Of a stretch of DNA of 64,000 nt, positions 23,060-34,387 are shown piece after piece. The DNA is taken from NCBI RefSeq assembly GCF_023159225.1, contig NC_063166.1, positions 73,596,575 to 73,660,574 of the forward strand, given 5' to 3'. Source of the stretch: Perognathus longimembris pacificus. Its lineage: Eukaryota; Chordata; Mammalia; Rodentia; Heteromyidae. A program made the translations under genes and the position numbers. Position 1 is the stretch's first letter, and each line of letters starts with the position of its first letter. The notes under the pieces were generated by a model that was given only the letters and a program-made list of their open reading frames with translations, searched no databases and was not told the DNA's origin.

Positions 23060-23560
23060 TGGATGGATAACAAACAACCTCCACTCATTCACTCAGCAAA
23101 TATTAAGTACCTACAAGAGTCAGGTGTAATTCTGAGCCCCAAGGATAGAGCAATGAAAAACGTCTCCCACTTATGGGTTAATGTAAGGTGTGGAGGGGAG
23201 GTGTTGTCAAGTAAACTAATAAACTCATACTAGGATATGGAGAACAGGGGTCTGGGATGTATCATATAGAGTGAAAGGGAAAAGTCTGAAGAAGTAAAGG
23301 AATCAGTCATGGCAATACTCAGGGATCAGAGTTCTGGGCAGAGGGAACATTAAATGCAAAGGCACTAAGCTGGAGTGTGCTTGAAGTTTTTCAAGAACAG
23401 TGGAAATAGGCATGACAGCCTGGAAGTCAGGGAGGTGGGTAGCCTGGTAGTCCACAGCAAAAACTTGAAATATGACTTTAAAATGAGAAGCTACTGGAGT
23501 GCTGTAAGCAGGAAACTAGTATAATCAGGCTTACTTTTTAAATTGCCCACAAAGGGACCA
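23060..23560 (+). repeat. Possible ancient mammalian repeat, family not named
   Basis: Same style of text as the 20.6-21.6 kb block: GGCAGAGGGAACATTAAATGC, AAGGCACTAAGCTGGAGTG and GAGAAGCTACTGGAGTGCTG (read in parts). No coding potential. Confidence 0.4.
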
Positions 23561-25100
23561 CAAGTCCCTATTCATAAAATCAAGACATATTCCCCAAATC
23601 TATTTATAAGCAAAAGAAAAAAGTACGTAAATAAAAGTTACATATTCTGGTAGCATTTTCCCCACAAAAAAAAATAAAATGTATACATGGAAACAAAAGA
23701 CTGAAAAGATAAATGCCAAACTGGTTTACCAGAGTTAGTGAGATTGAGGTTTTTCCCATGCTTCTGTTATTCAAGTTTTCTACCTTAAACATAAACTGCT
23801 TTGAAATGTAATAAATTACTTTTTAGTTTTATCTTTAAAAATTAAAATAAAAGTTCCCCACCATGAGACTACCCTAGTTTAAAATCTTAATTCATATGTG
23901 GGAGAAAAACAAAAATGTTGGAAACATTTTCCCTCAAATTACCACACTTCCCAGGCAATGTTTGCCTGTTGTGAACCACCACACAAATCAAGCTTGGCTG
24001 GATGTATCAAGGTCACAAACCAAATTGGTTAATGTTTATCATTACATAGTGGCTCCCAGTCCTCTAAGCCAGCCTTAATACCACCTCTCCAAGGCAGGCG
24101 ATAGAAGGGCCATTCTCATTCATTTCCTAAGTCTCTTTGATACCAATTTGCATGCTGCTTTTGGATTTTTCCACTGTATGTCTCTTAAAAACAAATCAAG
24201 CCCAAATAAGTTGTTCCAGCTAAATGAAGTGAGCTTTTGGCTTGTTCTCCATGGTTGAGAAGTATCCGGCAGGCAAAGCACCAGTTGTTTTAGGACTCAT
24301 TTTCTCTTAACTTTGAAATATTGCAATGCTAAGTTACCACAAACAAAGGACATCAAGATAACAACATATAAGAACTGGTATATAAATGGAAACTGCCGTG
24401 ATTCTTTTTTAGACTGAAAGTGTGTAGCCAGTTCATGAATAAACATTTAGGACAGCTACATAAATAGATGCCACGGGTTCACCCGACATACACAAAAACC
24501 AGAAAGGAGTATACCCTCCCTCCTCCACTGCCCAACAACCCCCCCCAACACACACACACACACGCACTCCAATCACCACACACCAGCTTCTCACGGGGCA
24601 CAAGCCCCGAGCCATCACTGCTCAGAAATGCAAACCATGCGACTCCAAATGACACACAAGTCCTCAAGCACTTTTTACCTAAAGGCCCATTATATCCCAC
24701 CCACTCCCCGCCATCGCTTCCAACAGGCGTCTCTGAATGAAGTGCAAAACTCTTCCCACGCCATTCGGGGCATCCGAGAACACGGGGCCCACGTGTAGTG
24801 TCTTGCCGGGGTTGGGGGTGGGGGAGACGCGGGAGGAGGCAAACCAGGGTCCCAGGATTCTACTGTACCCGGAGTGGTTCGACTCCCGGCTCAGCTGCCT
24901 GGGCTGCTTGGAGCTGAAGCTCTTTACACCAGAGGCCTGGGGCGGATCCGCACGGCCAGGTGCCACTCCGCCGACACCCACCCACTTGCCCTCCGTCACC
25001 CCTTCCCGATCCCTTCGCAACTGTGGGGCCACAGCGAGCGCGCGGGGATCCCCAGGGCGCAGAGCCTGGACTGAAGAGGGAGAGCGATGACAGACCGGGG

Positions 25101-25160
25101 GAGGGGCGGGGCCTCGAGGTGGGCGGGGCTCTGGTAGGCGGGGCCCTGAGGGCGGGGCCT
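25101..25160. promoter_or_regulatory. Four GC boxes in tandem
   Basis: GGGGCGGGGCC, GTGGGCGGGGCT, AGGCGGGGCC and GAGGGCGGGGCC occur about 14-18 bases apart. These match Sp/KLF-type sites. They lie about 220 bases inside the inferred intron, downstream of the donor. Confidence 0.75.
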
Positions 25161-25376
25161 CCCGGAGGGTGGGGGTGTTGCTGGCGGCTGACAGAAAGAT
25201 TGGGGGGCGGCGGGCTGACGCGAGCCTCAGGGCCTCGCGGGGGCCGGGCCCGGCGGGAAGCAGCTCGCACAGACACAGAGGCTGACAGGAGGAGAGACAC
25301 ACGGACACCGGGGACTGACAGCCGCCGGGACACACGGGGTCCGCAGGCGGGCCGGAGGGCCGCGGCGGGCGCTCAC

Positions 25377-25650
25377 CTGGCAGCGGCGGCGGCAGCGGCG
25401 GCGGCGGCGGCGGCGGTGGCGGCACCGGCACCAGCGGCCCGGCCGCTTTCCCAGCGCTGCGGGCCTCCCTCCCTCCCAGCTTCCCTCCCTCTGGACGGGC
25501 GGGCGAGCGGGCGGGCGGGCTAGCAGCGCAGGCCCGGCGGAGGAGGAGGCTGCGGCGGCGGCGGCGGTGGCGACGCCAGAGCCGCGGACTGCTGAGCGGC
25601 GGGGACGCAGCTGCTCTAACTGACTCCGAGCCGCTCGGCTCGGCTCGGCG
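25377..25650 (-). other. ZHX3: Inferred noncoding first exon of ZHX3
   Basis: On the minus strand the sequence CTGCCAG|GTGAGCGC gives a strong splice donor, with the last exon base at 25377. The exon upstream is CpG-rich and has no convincing start codon, as expected for an untranslated first exon. The 5' end near 25.6-25.7 kb is a guess. The gene name comes from conserved order next to LPIN3 and EMILIN3; no ZHX3 protein sequence lies in the window. Confidence 0.5.
25381..25424 (+). repeat. CGG/CCG trinucleotide tract in inferred 5' UTR
   Basis: About 14 CGG-type triplets with CAG and TGG interruptions, ending four bases from the inferred splice donor on the minus strand. A second short CGG tract lies at 25552-25569. 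Confidence 0.85.
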
Positions 25651-26307
25651 GCGCTCGGAGGTTTTCGGCGGCGTTCGGACCCGCTCGGGCCCGGCAGGGG
25701 GCGGGGCCAGGAGCCCCCCGCCCAGGTCGCCTCAGGCGCTTGGGGGCGGAGCTTGTGAGGAGGCGTGGAGCCCCCTGACGTCGCGGTGAACGGACCTTGC
25801 CCCGGGCGCATGCGCGGGGGCCTTCCTGGCTCTCTTGCTTGGAGGCCGAAGGGTCTCGGAAGGAGGCGGAGGGGGCCGGGTGTGGGGACGGATGCTGGGG
25901 CCCCGGAGGTTCCCGGCTTTTGTGCTCCGTATCCTGGCCTTTCTGGGAGAGGGCTACCCGGGAAAGGCCACACCGGGATAGGCTCTCAGAAGTGCATAAA
26001 CTGGGCAGGGGCGCTGGACCCCGGCCACCTTCGGCTCTCCCGGGCCAGTGTTTCCAAACAGCCATCTCCTGAGAGTTGGGCTTTCTTTCACAAGGCCAAG
26101 GCCCCACTGAAGTTTTTAACATCTTGTTTATTAAAAGTAACAATAGCAAAAACAAACTTCTGATCACCCACTCACTTCCTTAATATTATTTTGAATCTTC
26201 CGCTACTTTAGTTTTCAAACATCGGCTTCCTCGGTTCCAATAATGTCACCCTTTGCTTCACCGAGTGTCCTGTAAGGACCTGAATTCTTGTCACATGTTG
26301 CAGACTT

Positions 26308-26346
26308 CTCTCTCTCTCTGTCTCTCTCTCTCTGTCTCTCTCTGTC

Positions 26347-26407
<61 letters not shown>
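26308..26407 (+). repeat. (TC)n polypyrimidine microsatellite
   Basis: About 100 bases of TC with a few TG interruptions in the first half, beginning under 700 bases upstream of the inferred minus-strand promoter. Mirror-symmetric polypyrimidine tracts can adopt triplex structure. Confidence 0.95.
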
Positions 26408-26410
<3 letters not shown>

Positions 26411-26685
26411 GTTGTGGAACCCAAGTCTGCAGCAAACTCGCTCTGAAAAGGTTCCCCACCTTGAAATCCTATAATAAATAAACATAACTTCGGTTGTTTG
26501 ATACATCGAGTTCCCATCCCTGGTCTGTAATAATCCAGCAGATTATTAACTGAGTGACTTTGGACATGTTCATCTCTCATCCATAAGAGGGCGATTAAAT
26601 ATTAGTAACTAAGCAATAGAAACGAGAGAAAGAATTAAATGAAAGCGTATATAAAGCTTGGTGTTCAAACACCTGACTTTACAGA

Positions 26686-26805
26686 CAGGGATGATGGTTC
26701 AGGTCTGTAACCTCAGGATTCAAGAAATGGAGGCAAGAAGGTGTCAAATGTGACCCTAGCTTGGGCTACATAGCAAGATTCAGCTACCTAGCAAGACGTC
26801 TAAAA
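26686..26805 (+). repeat. Diverged B1-type SINE
   Basis: GGATGATGGTTCAGGTCTGT and CTTGGGCTACATAGCAAG are B1-like. Confidence 0.6.
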
Positions 26806-26967
26806 ATTTTTTTTAAAAAGGTCACTTTAACCTAAGATCGCATTAGAACCTTGACACTGGAAACCACTGAACCTAAGCATGGTACCTAAGTGAACAATGT
26901 GTCAAACTCAAACACTTACCTTGCTCCTTGAAGAATCTTTCCCTACTTTACTTAAAGTGAACTCCAG

Positions 26968-27175
26968 GGGCTGGGAATATGGCCTAGGGGTAAGAGTGCT
27001 TGCCTCATATACATGAAGCCCTTGGTTCGATTCCCCAGCACCACATATATAAAAAACGGCCAGAAGTGGTGCTGTGGCTCAAGTGGCAGAGTGCTAGCCT
27101 TGAGCATAAAGCCAGGAACAGTGCTCAGGCCCTGAGTTCAAGCCCCAGGACTAGACAAATAAATAAATAAATAAA
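26968..27175 (+). repeat. IDL-Geo dimeric SINE with (AAAT)n tail
   Basis: Complete dimer, tail AAATAAATAAAT. TTAAAGTGAACTCCAG flanks both sides (26952 and 27176). Confidence 0.92.
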
Positions 27176-28285
27176 TTTAAAGTGAACTCCAGCCTTTCAA
27201 TGATTCAGGCCAAGTCATCATGTCCATCTTTGACTTACATCCCATCCAATAGCAAAGTCTGCCATTTCTACCTTTAGAATTCTCTCTTCCTGCTCTAGAA
27301 GATTGCAATAGTCTCCTTACCCTTTCTCCTAGATCCTGCCTGTGCGTTTCAACACAGCAGCTACAGGGATCCTGTTAAAATGCAAGTCAAAATGTATGTC
27401 TCCCTTTCTCTAAAGCATTCAGAAAGTTCCTGTGTCACTCAGAGTAATAACCAAAAGCTTTTATTCTAGGGTCTCCAAGATCCTCTGTGATTTGCCTGCC
27501 CTCTTCTTATCTTTTACTTCCTTTCTAATTACAGTTCCTTTCATTCTGCTCCCTTCCCTCAGGCAGCCATACTAGCCTCCTTCTTGCTCCTGGAAAAGGG
27601 AAGCCTACACTTGCCTTGGGACCTTTGCTTTTGATATTTCTGCTCCTAGACGTACCCTCACTGTAAATCTGTAATCAAGAGTTATCTCCCCAACTCCTCT
27701 CTACACTTTACTAAAACATCTAATCGACATCCCTCATTCCGCTTCCACTTTCCTCCTAGTCCTGGTGACCTCCCTATTAACTTCAATGTCCCCAAGGGCA
27801 GGAATTTTGTTTTGCTCATCTTTAACATCTGGGGCAAGGGCTGACATGTTCTTGTACTGAATAAAAACTCCTTGAATGAAAGAATAAGAATATATTAGAA
27901 GCATGTTGTTCTCATTTATCTTCATTTATTTCACAGACTTTCCCAAGGATTTACTCTGATCAAAGTAAACAGAGATGTGGAGATAAACAAGGCCCTCTCT
28001 TAACCCTTGAGGAATCCCATAACATTGGGCTAACATTAGATAGATGTGCCAACTGTTTGGGGAAGCACATTGAAAGGCATAATTGATAGTATGTAAGAGA
28101 GAGTAGAAAGGCTTTCCAGAGGAGGATCTGCAGAACTTATCACAAAGAGATTACAGACAGAGGAAACAATATACATTTAATACCAGGGTGGGGAGGTATT
28201 TCACAAATTATAAGCAAATAATTTTCCTCTAGAACAGTACATTTAGCAGATTCCAGGTGATCCCTATAATAATGTCTCTCTCTCT

Positions 28286-28288
<3 letters not shown>

Positions 28289-28329
<41 letters not shown>
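28289..28329 (+). repeat. (CA)n microsatellite
   Basis: CA run of about 40 bases preceded by a short TC run. Confidence 0.95.
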
Positions 28330-28334
<5 letters not shown>

Positions 28335-28465
28335 CATTCTTATGAGCCTTCCCAAGCAAGGAAGAAATTGCCAGAAGTATAGTTGATGTGATATAATGAC
28401 TAGCCTCTATTTTCAGGAATGGGCTATGCCTGTAAATGGGAATGTATAAAGGAAGCTTTTTGGGG

Positions 28466-28592
28466 GGGAAGACTTGAATTCAGGGCCTGGGCGCTATCCT
28501 TGAGCCTCTGTGCTCAAAGCTAGAGCTCTACCACTTGAGCCACAGCGTCACTTCCAGGTTTTGAGTGGTTCATTGGAGATAAGAGTCTGGCA
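28466..28592 (-). repeat. Partial B1-like/Geo SINE, minus strand
   Basis: Geo half (GACTTGAATTCAGGGCCTGG, CTACCACTTGAGCCACAGC) plus the start of the linker CATTGGAGATAAGAGTCTGG; the B1-like half is missing where the next SINE begins. Confidence 0.75.
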
Positions 28593-28604
28593 AGGGAAAC
28601 TCTT

Positions 28605-28840
28605 TTTTTAAAAACATTTTACTTTTTATTTTATTTTTATTCATTTTTTTGCCAGTCCTGGGCGTTGGACTCAGGGCCTGAGCACTGTCCCTGGCTTCTT
28701 TTTGCTCAAGGCTAGCACTCTGCCATTTGAGCCACAGTGCCACTTCTGGCCATTTTCTATATATGTGGTGCTGGGGAATCGAACCCAGGGCTTCATGTAT
28801 ATGAGGCAAGCACTCTTGCCACTAGGCCATATTCCCAGCC
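28605..28840 (-). repeat. IDL-Geo dimeric SINE, minus strand
   Basis: Full dimer with a T-rich tail of about 40 bases interrupted by A and C. GGAAACTC occurs on each side. It seems to have inserted at the edge of the preceding SINE. Confidence 0.85.
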
Positions 28841-29101
28841 CAAAGGAAACTCCTAAATAGTGCTTAGGAGAGTGTATTTGTAGAATCACTTTGGAAGTCA
28901 GGTTAGCATTATTTTGTAAAGTTAAACAGACACATACTCATAACCCAGAAATGCACAGCCACAAAAATATATGTGCAGATACAACAGTATATATATATAT
29001 GTAAGATATTCATAGAAGCACTATTTATAATAGCTCAAGTTTGAAACAACCCAAATGCCCACCTGTAGTAGAAGGGATACATGAACTGTGGTTTATACTG
29101 C

Positions 29102-29314
29102 TAGGTACTGGCAGCTCAGGCCTATAATCCTAACTACTCAGGAGGCTGAGATCTGAGGATTGTGGTTTGAATCCAGCCAGAGCAGGAAAGCCTCTAAGAC
29201 CCTTATCTCCAATTAACTACCAAAAAAGCTGGACATGGAGCTGTGACTCAAATGGTAGAGCTCTAGTCTTGAACCAAAGAAGCATTCAAGCCTCAGGACC
29301 AGTGTGCATGCGCA

Positions 29315-29346
<32 letters not shown>
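29102..29346 (+). repeat. B1-like/Geo SINE with (CA)n tail
   Basis: Composite SINE ending at CCTCAGGACCAGTG, then GCATGCGCACGCACA passing to a CA run. Confidence 0.82.
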
Positions 29347-29348
<2 letters not shown>

Positions 29349-29535
29349 ATGTGTTATATTCAATCAATGATACATTTCTCCCTTGAAGACTATGGTGTAG
29401 GAGAATAGATTAAATTCTGAGGTATAGGACCAGTAAGCAGAACATGTACACAGATAGAGCAGGAGACTCGGACAAAATAGGACCTGTATTGGTGGAAAGA
29501 TTCCTAGCAATAAACAAAATTGAGTTTGGTATAAA

Positions 29536-29672
29536 CCGGGCACTGGGAGGTTCACACCTGTAGTCCTAGCTATTCAGGAGGCTGAGATCTGAGGAACAAG
29601 GTTCAAAGTCAGCTGAGAGAGGAAAGTCCATGAGACTCTATCTCCAATTAGCCACCAGAACTGTCAAAAACA
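29536..29672 (+). repeat. B1-like SINE lacking the Geo half
   Basis: Starts CCGGGCACTGGGAGGTTCAC and stops just after the ATCTCCAATTAGCCACCAG linker, before the Geo half. Confidence 0.75.
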
Positions 29673-30195
29673 AATACATGCATACATACACACACACTCA
29701 AATAGAAAATAACCTCCTACATATCTTCTTATGGATCTGAGCAAACTTTTTCAGATGTCCCAGAGGGAGAAGTACTACACTGGGAGTCCTATGCATACTT
29801 TATTTCACTAAGACCTAACTAACTACCTGTTATTGGTCAGAGGGGCTGAGCTAGTTGATATTCCAACAAGCTGGACCAGAGAGACTGGGAACTCATTTGG
29901 ATTTCTAACCCTTTATGCTGCAAAGAGAGAGGGAACAGATCTTGTTTCCTGATGTTCTTCCCTACTGTACTTCAACTTGGTATTAACCTCACTCACTGAC
30001 AAATAATTCTCCAAGCCAAGGCATAGGGCTGTGGACATTTCCAAGCAACATAACAGATGAAGTTTCTTATCTACGTTCACTTGTTTTCTAAATCATCTTT
30101 GGGGGAAAGGGGAGTGTTGAGTTAGTGATGGGAGGTATGGATTCTTGTGTCCTCACTGAGTACTGTGCGGGGGGCGGGGGGAGTTGGCTGTTTTT

Positions 30196-30366
30196 CTTTT
30201 TTGCTCAAGACTGGCACTCTACCACTTGAAGTATACCTCCATTTCTGGCTCTTTGCTGGTTAATGGGACATAAGAGTCTCATGCACTTTTCTGCCCCAGC
30301 TGGCTTTGATCTCAGACCACGGCCTCCTCAGTAGCTAGTATTATAGGCCTAAGCCACCGCTGCCCG
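30196..30366 (-). repeat. B1-like/Geo SINE, minus strand, truncated
   Basis: TTTTTGCTCAAGACTGGCAC (Geo) through TTAATGGGACATAAGAGTC to the B1-like start TAAGCCACCGCTGCCCGG. Confidence 0.78.
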
Positions 30367-31187
30367 GTAGAGTACTTTTTGGTAGGCCTCAAAGGTGCCA
30401 GCTCCATGAAGGAATGGGTTCCTTGGTGCTTGGGCCAATGTCTTAAGCAGCAAGGAATGTAGTGACTCAGCTAGTCACCCAGGGACACCTCAGTGAACAG
30501 GGCCATGGGAAGGAAGTCATTACACAGACAGCTGCACTGTAAAAAACAAAAATACTCCACACACCAAACTCTACATAGCAGAGTAGCTGGGTGTCCGATG
30601 ACTCAATGGATCTGCTTCTGCCACGTGGCTCAAAGCTCAAGATACATGCGCGGCTCACAGCCCTGGCTTGCTGCTGGCTGATGCCCCGAGTCTCTCAGAA
30701 AAAAACCAACCGGACAGGATGAATGAAGCCCCCAGGAAAAGCTGTGACTCTGTTTTCCCTCCACTCCTTTACTCTGGTTGTTGTTCCTCTGGCTGTCTCC
30801 CTTCTCCTTGCATATTCCTCTTCAACACTCTTGCCTTGAGGGCAGGGGGAGGAGCTGGAATTTATTCTTTCACACTTGCTGACAACTTGTCAAAACACTG
30901 GCACCTACAAAAGCACTCCAGGGCCAGACAGACATCAAACAAAAATCCTCTTCCCTGGGAGGCAGAGTCCAGAGTCCTGGGAAAAGAGGCTACTGGTGGA
31001 GATAGAGGGAGAGAGACTTCCAAGCAGAGGGAAGACCATATAAGATGCGGCTAATAGTCACTGGAGACCTGTTACATGCCAGACATGGATCCTGGGACAT
31101 ACACCTAAGGGAGGACAATTTACGCATCTTATCCTCAGGGGGCTTCCATTCTTATACAAATAGAAACAGTTACACCAAGAAGAAAGA

Positions 31188-31405
31188 GCCTGGGTGCTGG
31201 TGGCTTATGATTGTCATCCTAGCTATTCAGGAGGCTGAGATCTAAGGATCAAGATTCAAAGCCATCCCAGGCAGGAAAGTCCAAGAGAGTCCTATCTCTA
31301 ATTAACCACCACCCAAAAGTCACAAGTGGAGCTGTGGTTCAAATGATAAAGCTCCAGCTTTGAGTAAAAATGGGACAGGACAGTGCTCCAATACCAGCAC
31401 CAACA
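31188..31405 (+). repeat. B1-like/Geo composite SINE
   Basis: GGGTGCTGGTGGCTTATGAT to the worn Geo half AGCTGTGGTTCAAATGATAA; short triplet-like A-rich tail. Confidence 0.8.
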
Positions 31406-31965
31406 CAACAACGACGATGTTTTGGAACATCTGTTTAAGTACAGGGCACCATGATACATCTTCCTTGAGCTTCCAGGCATGAGGGGACATGGCCCACGGG
31501 CAGGTGGGCTGGGACTGCAGGTGTACCACATAAGAAGAATAGGAGGTCCTCCCGTTGAGAGTCAATGCCTGGGGTAGTCAACAAGTCTTGACGAATTTTT
31601 AGGACACAGAAAACTCCACTTCATCCAGCGGCTAATGATCAGTGTTCTCCTCTAAACAACAGCTCACAAACGACTTCAGAAAAAAGCTGGGCCATCTGAT
31701 GTCTTTCAGGAAAGGGCAGCTGGGGCCTGGAACTGCCAACTCCCCCCACCCCCCCACTTCCACTGAGCAACCTGGCCTCGGCTAGCGTTCAAAGCTCCTT
31801 TGGCAGGCGTGGTGGATGACAATGGAAGTCTCCTGCCCTCCAGCGGGGACTCTCCGGGCCAGTCTGGGGAAGGCTGAGATGCCCAGTGCACGCACAGCTG
31901 TAGCAAACAAGAAGCAACCAGGCCAGTGACTCAGAGCTTGAATTTACTCTGGCTGGGGACGGAGG

Positions 31966-32003
31966 GGCGTGGCCCGTGGGGGCGTGGCCTTGGGTGGGCG
32001 GGG
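31966..32003. promoter_or_regulatory. GC-box/KLF-like site cluster
   Basis: Two copies of GGGGCGTGGCC separated by a few bases, then GGGTGGGCGGGGGC. This is a dense group of CACCC/GC-box motifs in an otherwise ordinary intergenic stretch, about 3 kb upstream of the LPIN3 first exon. Activity is not shown by sequence alone. Confidence 0.45.
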
Positions 32004-32373
32004 GCTTGCAGACAGCAGTGCTTTCCCCAACCCTTGGAAGGGCTGGGCTCCTACCCTGCTTGCTGCAGTTCAGAGCCTCTCACCTGTCCACGTCAGCCGA
32101 TTCTCTGCAGAGGCTCTGGAGGTTAGAGCTCTCTTGATCTAAGAAAAGGGGACGGCCTGGCATTCCCCTCCCCGCCCCCCGACAAGTTCTCTTTACAACC
32201 CTGTCCTCCACCTTTCCCAGTGCTTGCTTCACCTGGAAACCAGAAAGCTTTTCCTCATTACTATCATTGTCCCGTGCTCTGAGGGCAGGGATTTTATCGT
32301 CTGCCCCTACTTCCCACCTCCTCCAACACTGAACTCCTCCCAGCAGTTGGTGAGGGGGTGGGGGTGGGGGAGA

Positions 32374-32618
32374 GATTGATTACTTAGGAGGCTGAGATAT
32401 GAGAGGATCACTGTTCAAAGCTAGCCTAGGCAGAAAAGTTTAAGACTCATTTCAATTAACCTGCAAAAAGCTGGAAGTCCTCGGGAATCTTATCTCCAAT
32501 TAACCACCAAAAGAAAAAGGAAGTAGAGCTGTGGCTTAAGTGATAGAGCACTAACTTGAGCAAAAACAGCTCAAGGACAGCGCCTAGGCCCTGAGTTCAA
32601 GCCCTAGTGCCAGCACAA
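32374..32618 (+). repeat. B1-like/Geo SINE with a duplicated linker
   Basis: The AATTAACC linker and adjacent text occur twice (about 32453 and 32498), suggesting an internal duplication or two fused copies. Confidence 0.7.
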
Positions 32619-32732
32619 AAAAATGATTTAAAAAATGAATGAATAAGTAAAATACAGACTTCTGGCTCAGCCCCTAGAGTTTCTAACTCTGGTAGGTCTA
32701 AGCAGGGGAAGGGAAGTAAGGATTGATATTTT

Positions 32733-32942
32733 TTTTTCTTTTTTTTTTTGCTGCCAGTCCTGGGGCTTGAACTCAGGGCCTGGGCACTGTCCCTGAGCTT
32801 CTCTTGTTCAAGGCTAGTACTCTACTACTTGAGCCACAGCACCATTTCTGGTTTTCTCTGTTTTATGTGGTACTGAGGAATCAAATCCTGGGCTTCATGC
32901 ATGCAAGGCAAGCACTGTACCACTAAGCCATATTCCCAGCCT
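32733..32942 (-). repeat. Diverged IDL-Geo SINE, minus strand
   Basis: Both halves are visible, but the left half reads GGCTTAGTGGTACAGTGC-like on the element strand, an older subtype than the GGCCTAGTGG copies. Confidence 0.82.
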
Positions 32943-33486
32943 GAGAGAATTGCTCTTCTTAACCAGTCTACAGGTGCTGAACACTAGTTCCTTCACTGAT
33001 AAAATGGGATGGGTATAGTCACAGTTCTGGGTTTTATGAGACAGTTGAGACAATGCAAATGAAAAACTCAACATCATGTGCACCCAGCAAGTACTCAATA
33101 AGCACTAGCTATCTCCTTGTAAGTGGACAGAAGACATGCCAACTAGGGGAAAGATGGACAGGAGCAGGGGTTGGAAAAGCTCCAGGCAGAAGAGCTAAGA
33201 TCTAGCAGCCAGAGAGTGCCACTTGCACTGTGGAAGCAGCTAGGAGCCACACAAAGTCCTGGGCCTGGTTAGTGCCAGGACGGGGCCAGAGATTATTGCT
33301 AGCCCAGGTCTTGTGTGCTGGAGACTCAGCTGTTTGGCCAGACAAAGGTTTACTAGATTTAGCAAATTAAAAACAAAGGACCCCGTTAAATCTGAATTAA
33401 GATGAACTGGGAATCTATGTTGAGTAGAAGTATATCCCAAATATTGTATGGGAGTAACATACTAAAACATACTTGTTCTGTGTTTG

Positions 33487-33561
33487 ACATGGTGCGTAGC
33501 TGTAGTAAAGTGATCACTTGAGGTCAGCCTGGGCTACCCAGTAAGACCCTGTTTCAAAGAG
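33487..33561 (+). repeat. Truncated B1-type SINE
   Basis: GTGATCACTTGAGGTCAGCC and CTGGGCTACCCAGTAAGACC mark a B1 fragment. Confidence 0.65.
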
Positions 33562-34084
33562 AAAGCTTGCCCCGCCCCCAAGTTTGCAGGGCGTTGCTGT
33601 CATGCAGAAGGGCTATCTGTAATGCTTCCCAGCTCACCTCTGACTGTTCTGCTCCCAACCTGACCTCTGTGAGATGGCAGCCAGACACGCTAAATGACTT
33701 TTGCTAAAGTAAGGACAACGGAGTGTCCAGTCACTCAGCCTCTCACTGCCCAGTCCTCTCTCTACACCTGGCTTTTATTATTATTTTTTATGTTTTTGCC
33801 ATTCGATCTGCCCTTCCAAGCCAGATTTCCTTCTTGTTTCCTTCACTTCCTGCCCCTTCTCTGTGCATCCTACTTGCAGGAGCTATACATCCTCACATGT
33901 TGTGGGAGAAGTCTTTGATCAAGGGAAAAGCAAAACAAGCATGGATCCAAAGAGAACAAACCAGCTTCCTGGCCTGGAGCAGGAACCCAGAGGTACCAAG
34001 ACCTGTCCCCTCCTCACTCCCCACTCCCCCTCTGTCTTCCAAGCCGGGAGGAAAGCCTGGCTGTGTGAGAAAGCTGGTCGCCGT

Positions 34085-34098
34085 GCGCCCTCTGCTGG
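34085..34098 (-). promoter_or_regulatory. CTCF-type motif, minus orientation
   Basis: The reverse strand reads CCAGCAGAGGGCGC, which agrees at all 14 positions with the CTCF core CCASYAGRKGGCRS. It lies in unique sequence about 0.8-1.1 kb before the LPIN3 first exon, between two promoters, as an insulator or promoter-proximal anchor might. Binding is inferred. Confidence 0.6.
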
Positions 34099-34387
34099 CC
34101 AGGGGCGGCGTTGATCCTTCACTGCCCTTCCACGAAGGTCTCGGGTGGTGGGGATGAAGAAGAACCAAGCATTTGTTGTGAGGCACTGTATGGAGCGCTG
34201 GGGTGTTAGCGTGCGTGAACGTGAACTTGCTCTTGTGTCATTCAAGTACAACAAAACAGTAGACATTGGGAGTGCCGCTAGGCGGGAGGGGATGGAAAGA
34301 AAGAGAGAGATGGAGAGAGACAGGCAGAGACATGGAGAGAGAGATGGGGTTAAAGAGACAATATGACATTCATCAAGTAGTCAGCCA

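Larger units (their letters stand above)
1..25376 (-). other. Inferred ZHX3 first intron, no coding exon seen
   Basis: I see no supported coding exon in this stretch. Its open frames are short, lie mostly inside SINEs or simple repeats, and match no family I recognise. It lies downstream, on the minus strand, of the splice donor in the CpG island, so it is read as intron of the gene starting there, inferred to be ZHX3. Content is AT-rich unique DNA with many SINEs of both strands, microsatellites, a truncated LINE-1 3' end and worn ancient repeats. The intron assignment depends on synteny and one splice site. Confidence 0.5.
24700..25960. promoter_or_regulatory. Large CpG island, inferred ZHX3 promoter
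   Basis: Strongly GC- and CpG-rich sequence, in sharp contrast to the AT-rich flanks. It holds four close GC boxes, two CGG tracts and a minus-strand splice donor. The position, 5' and divergent to LPIN3, fits the ZHX3 promoter in other mammals. Transcription start sites cannot be placed by eye. A divergent plus-strand transcript is possible but not shown. Confidence 0.75.

Noticed and set aside
24679..25431. 250-codon minus-strand frame in the CpG island
   Set aside because: GC-rich DNA yields long chance frames; composition is Pro/Arg low-complexity and it crosses the inferred splice donor.
26208..26580. Arg/Glu repeat frames
   Set aside because: They are translation of the (TC)n microsatellite.
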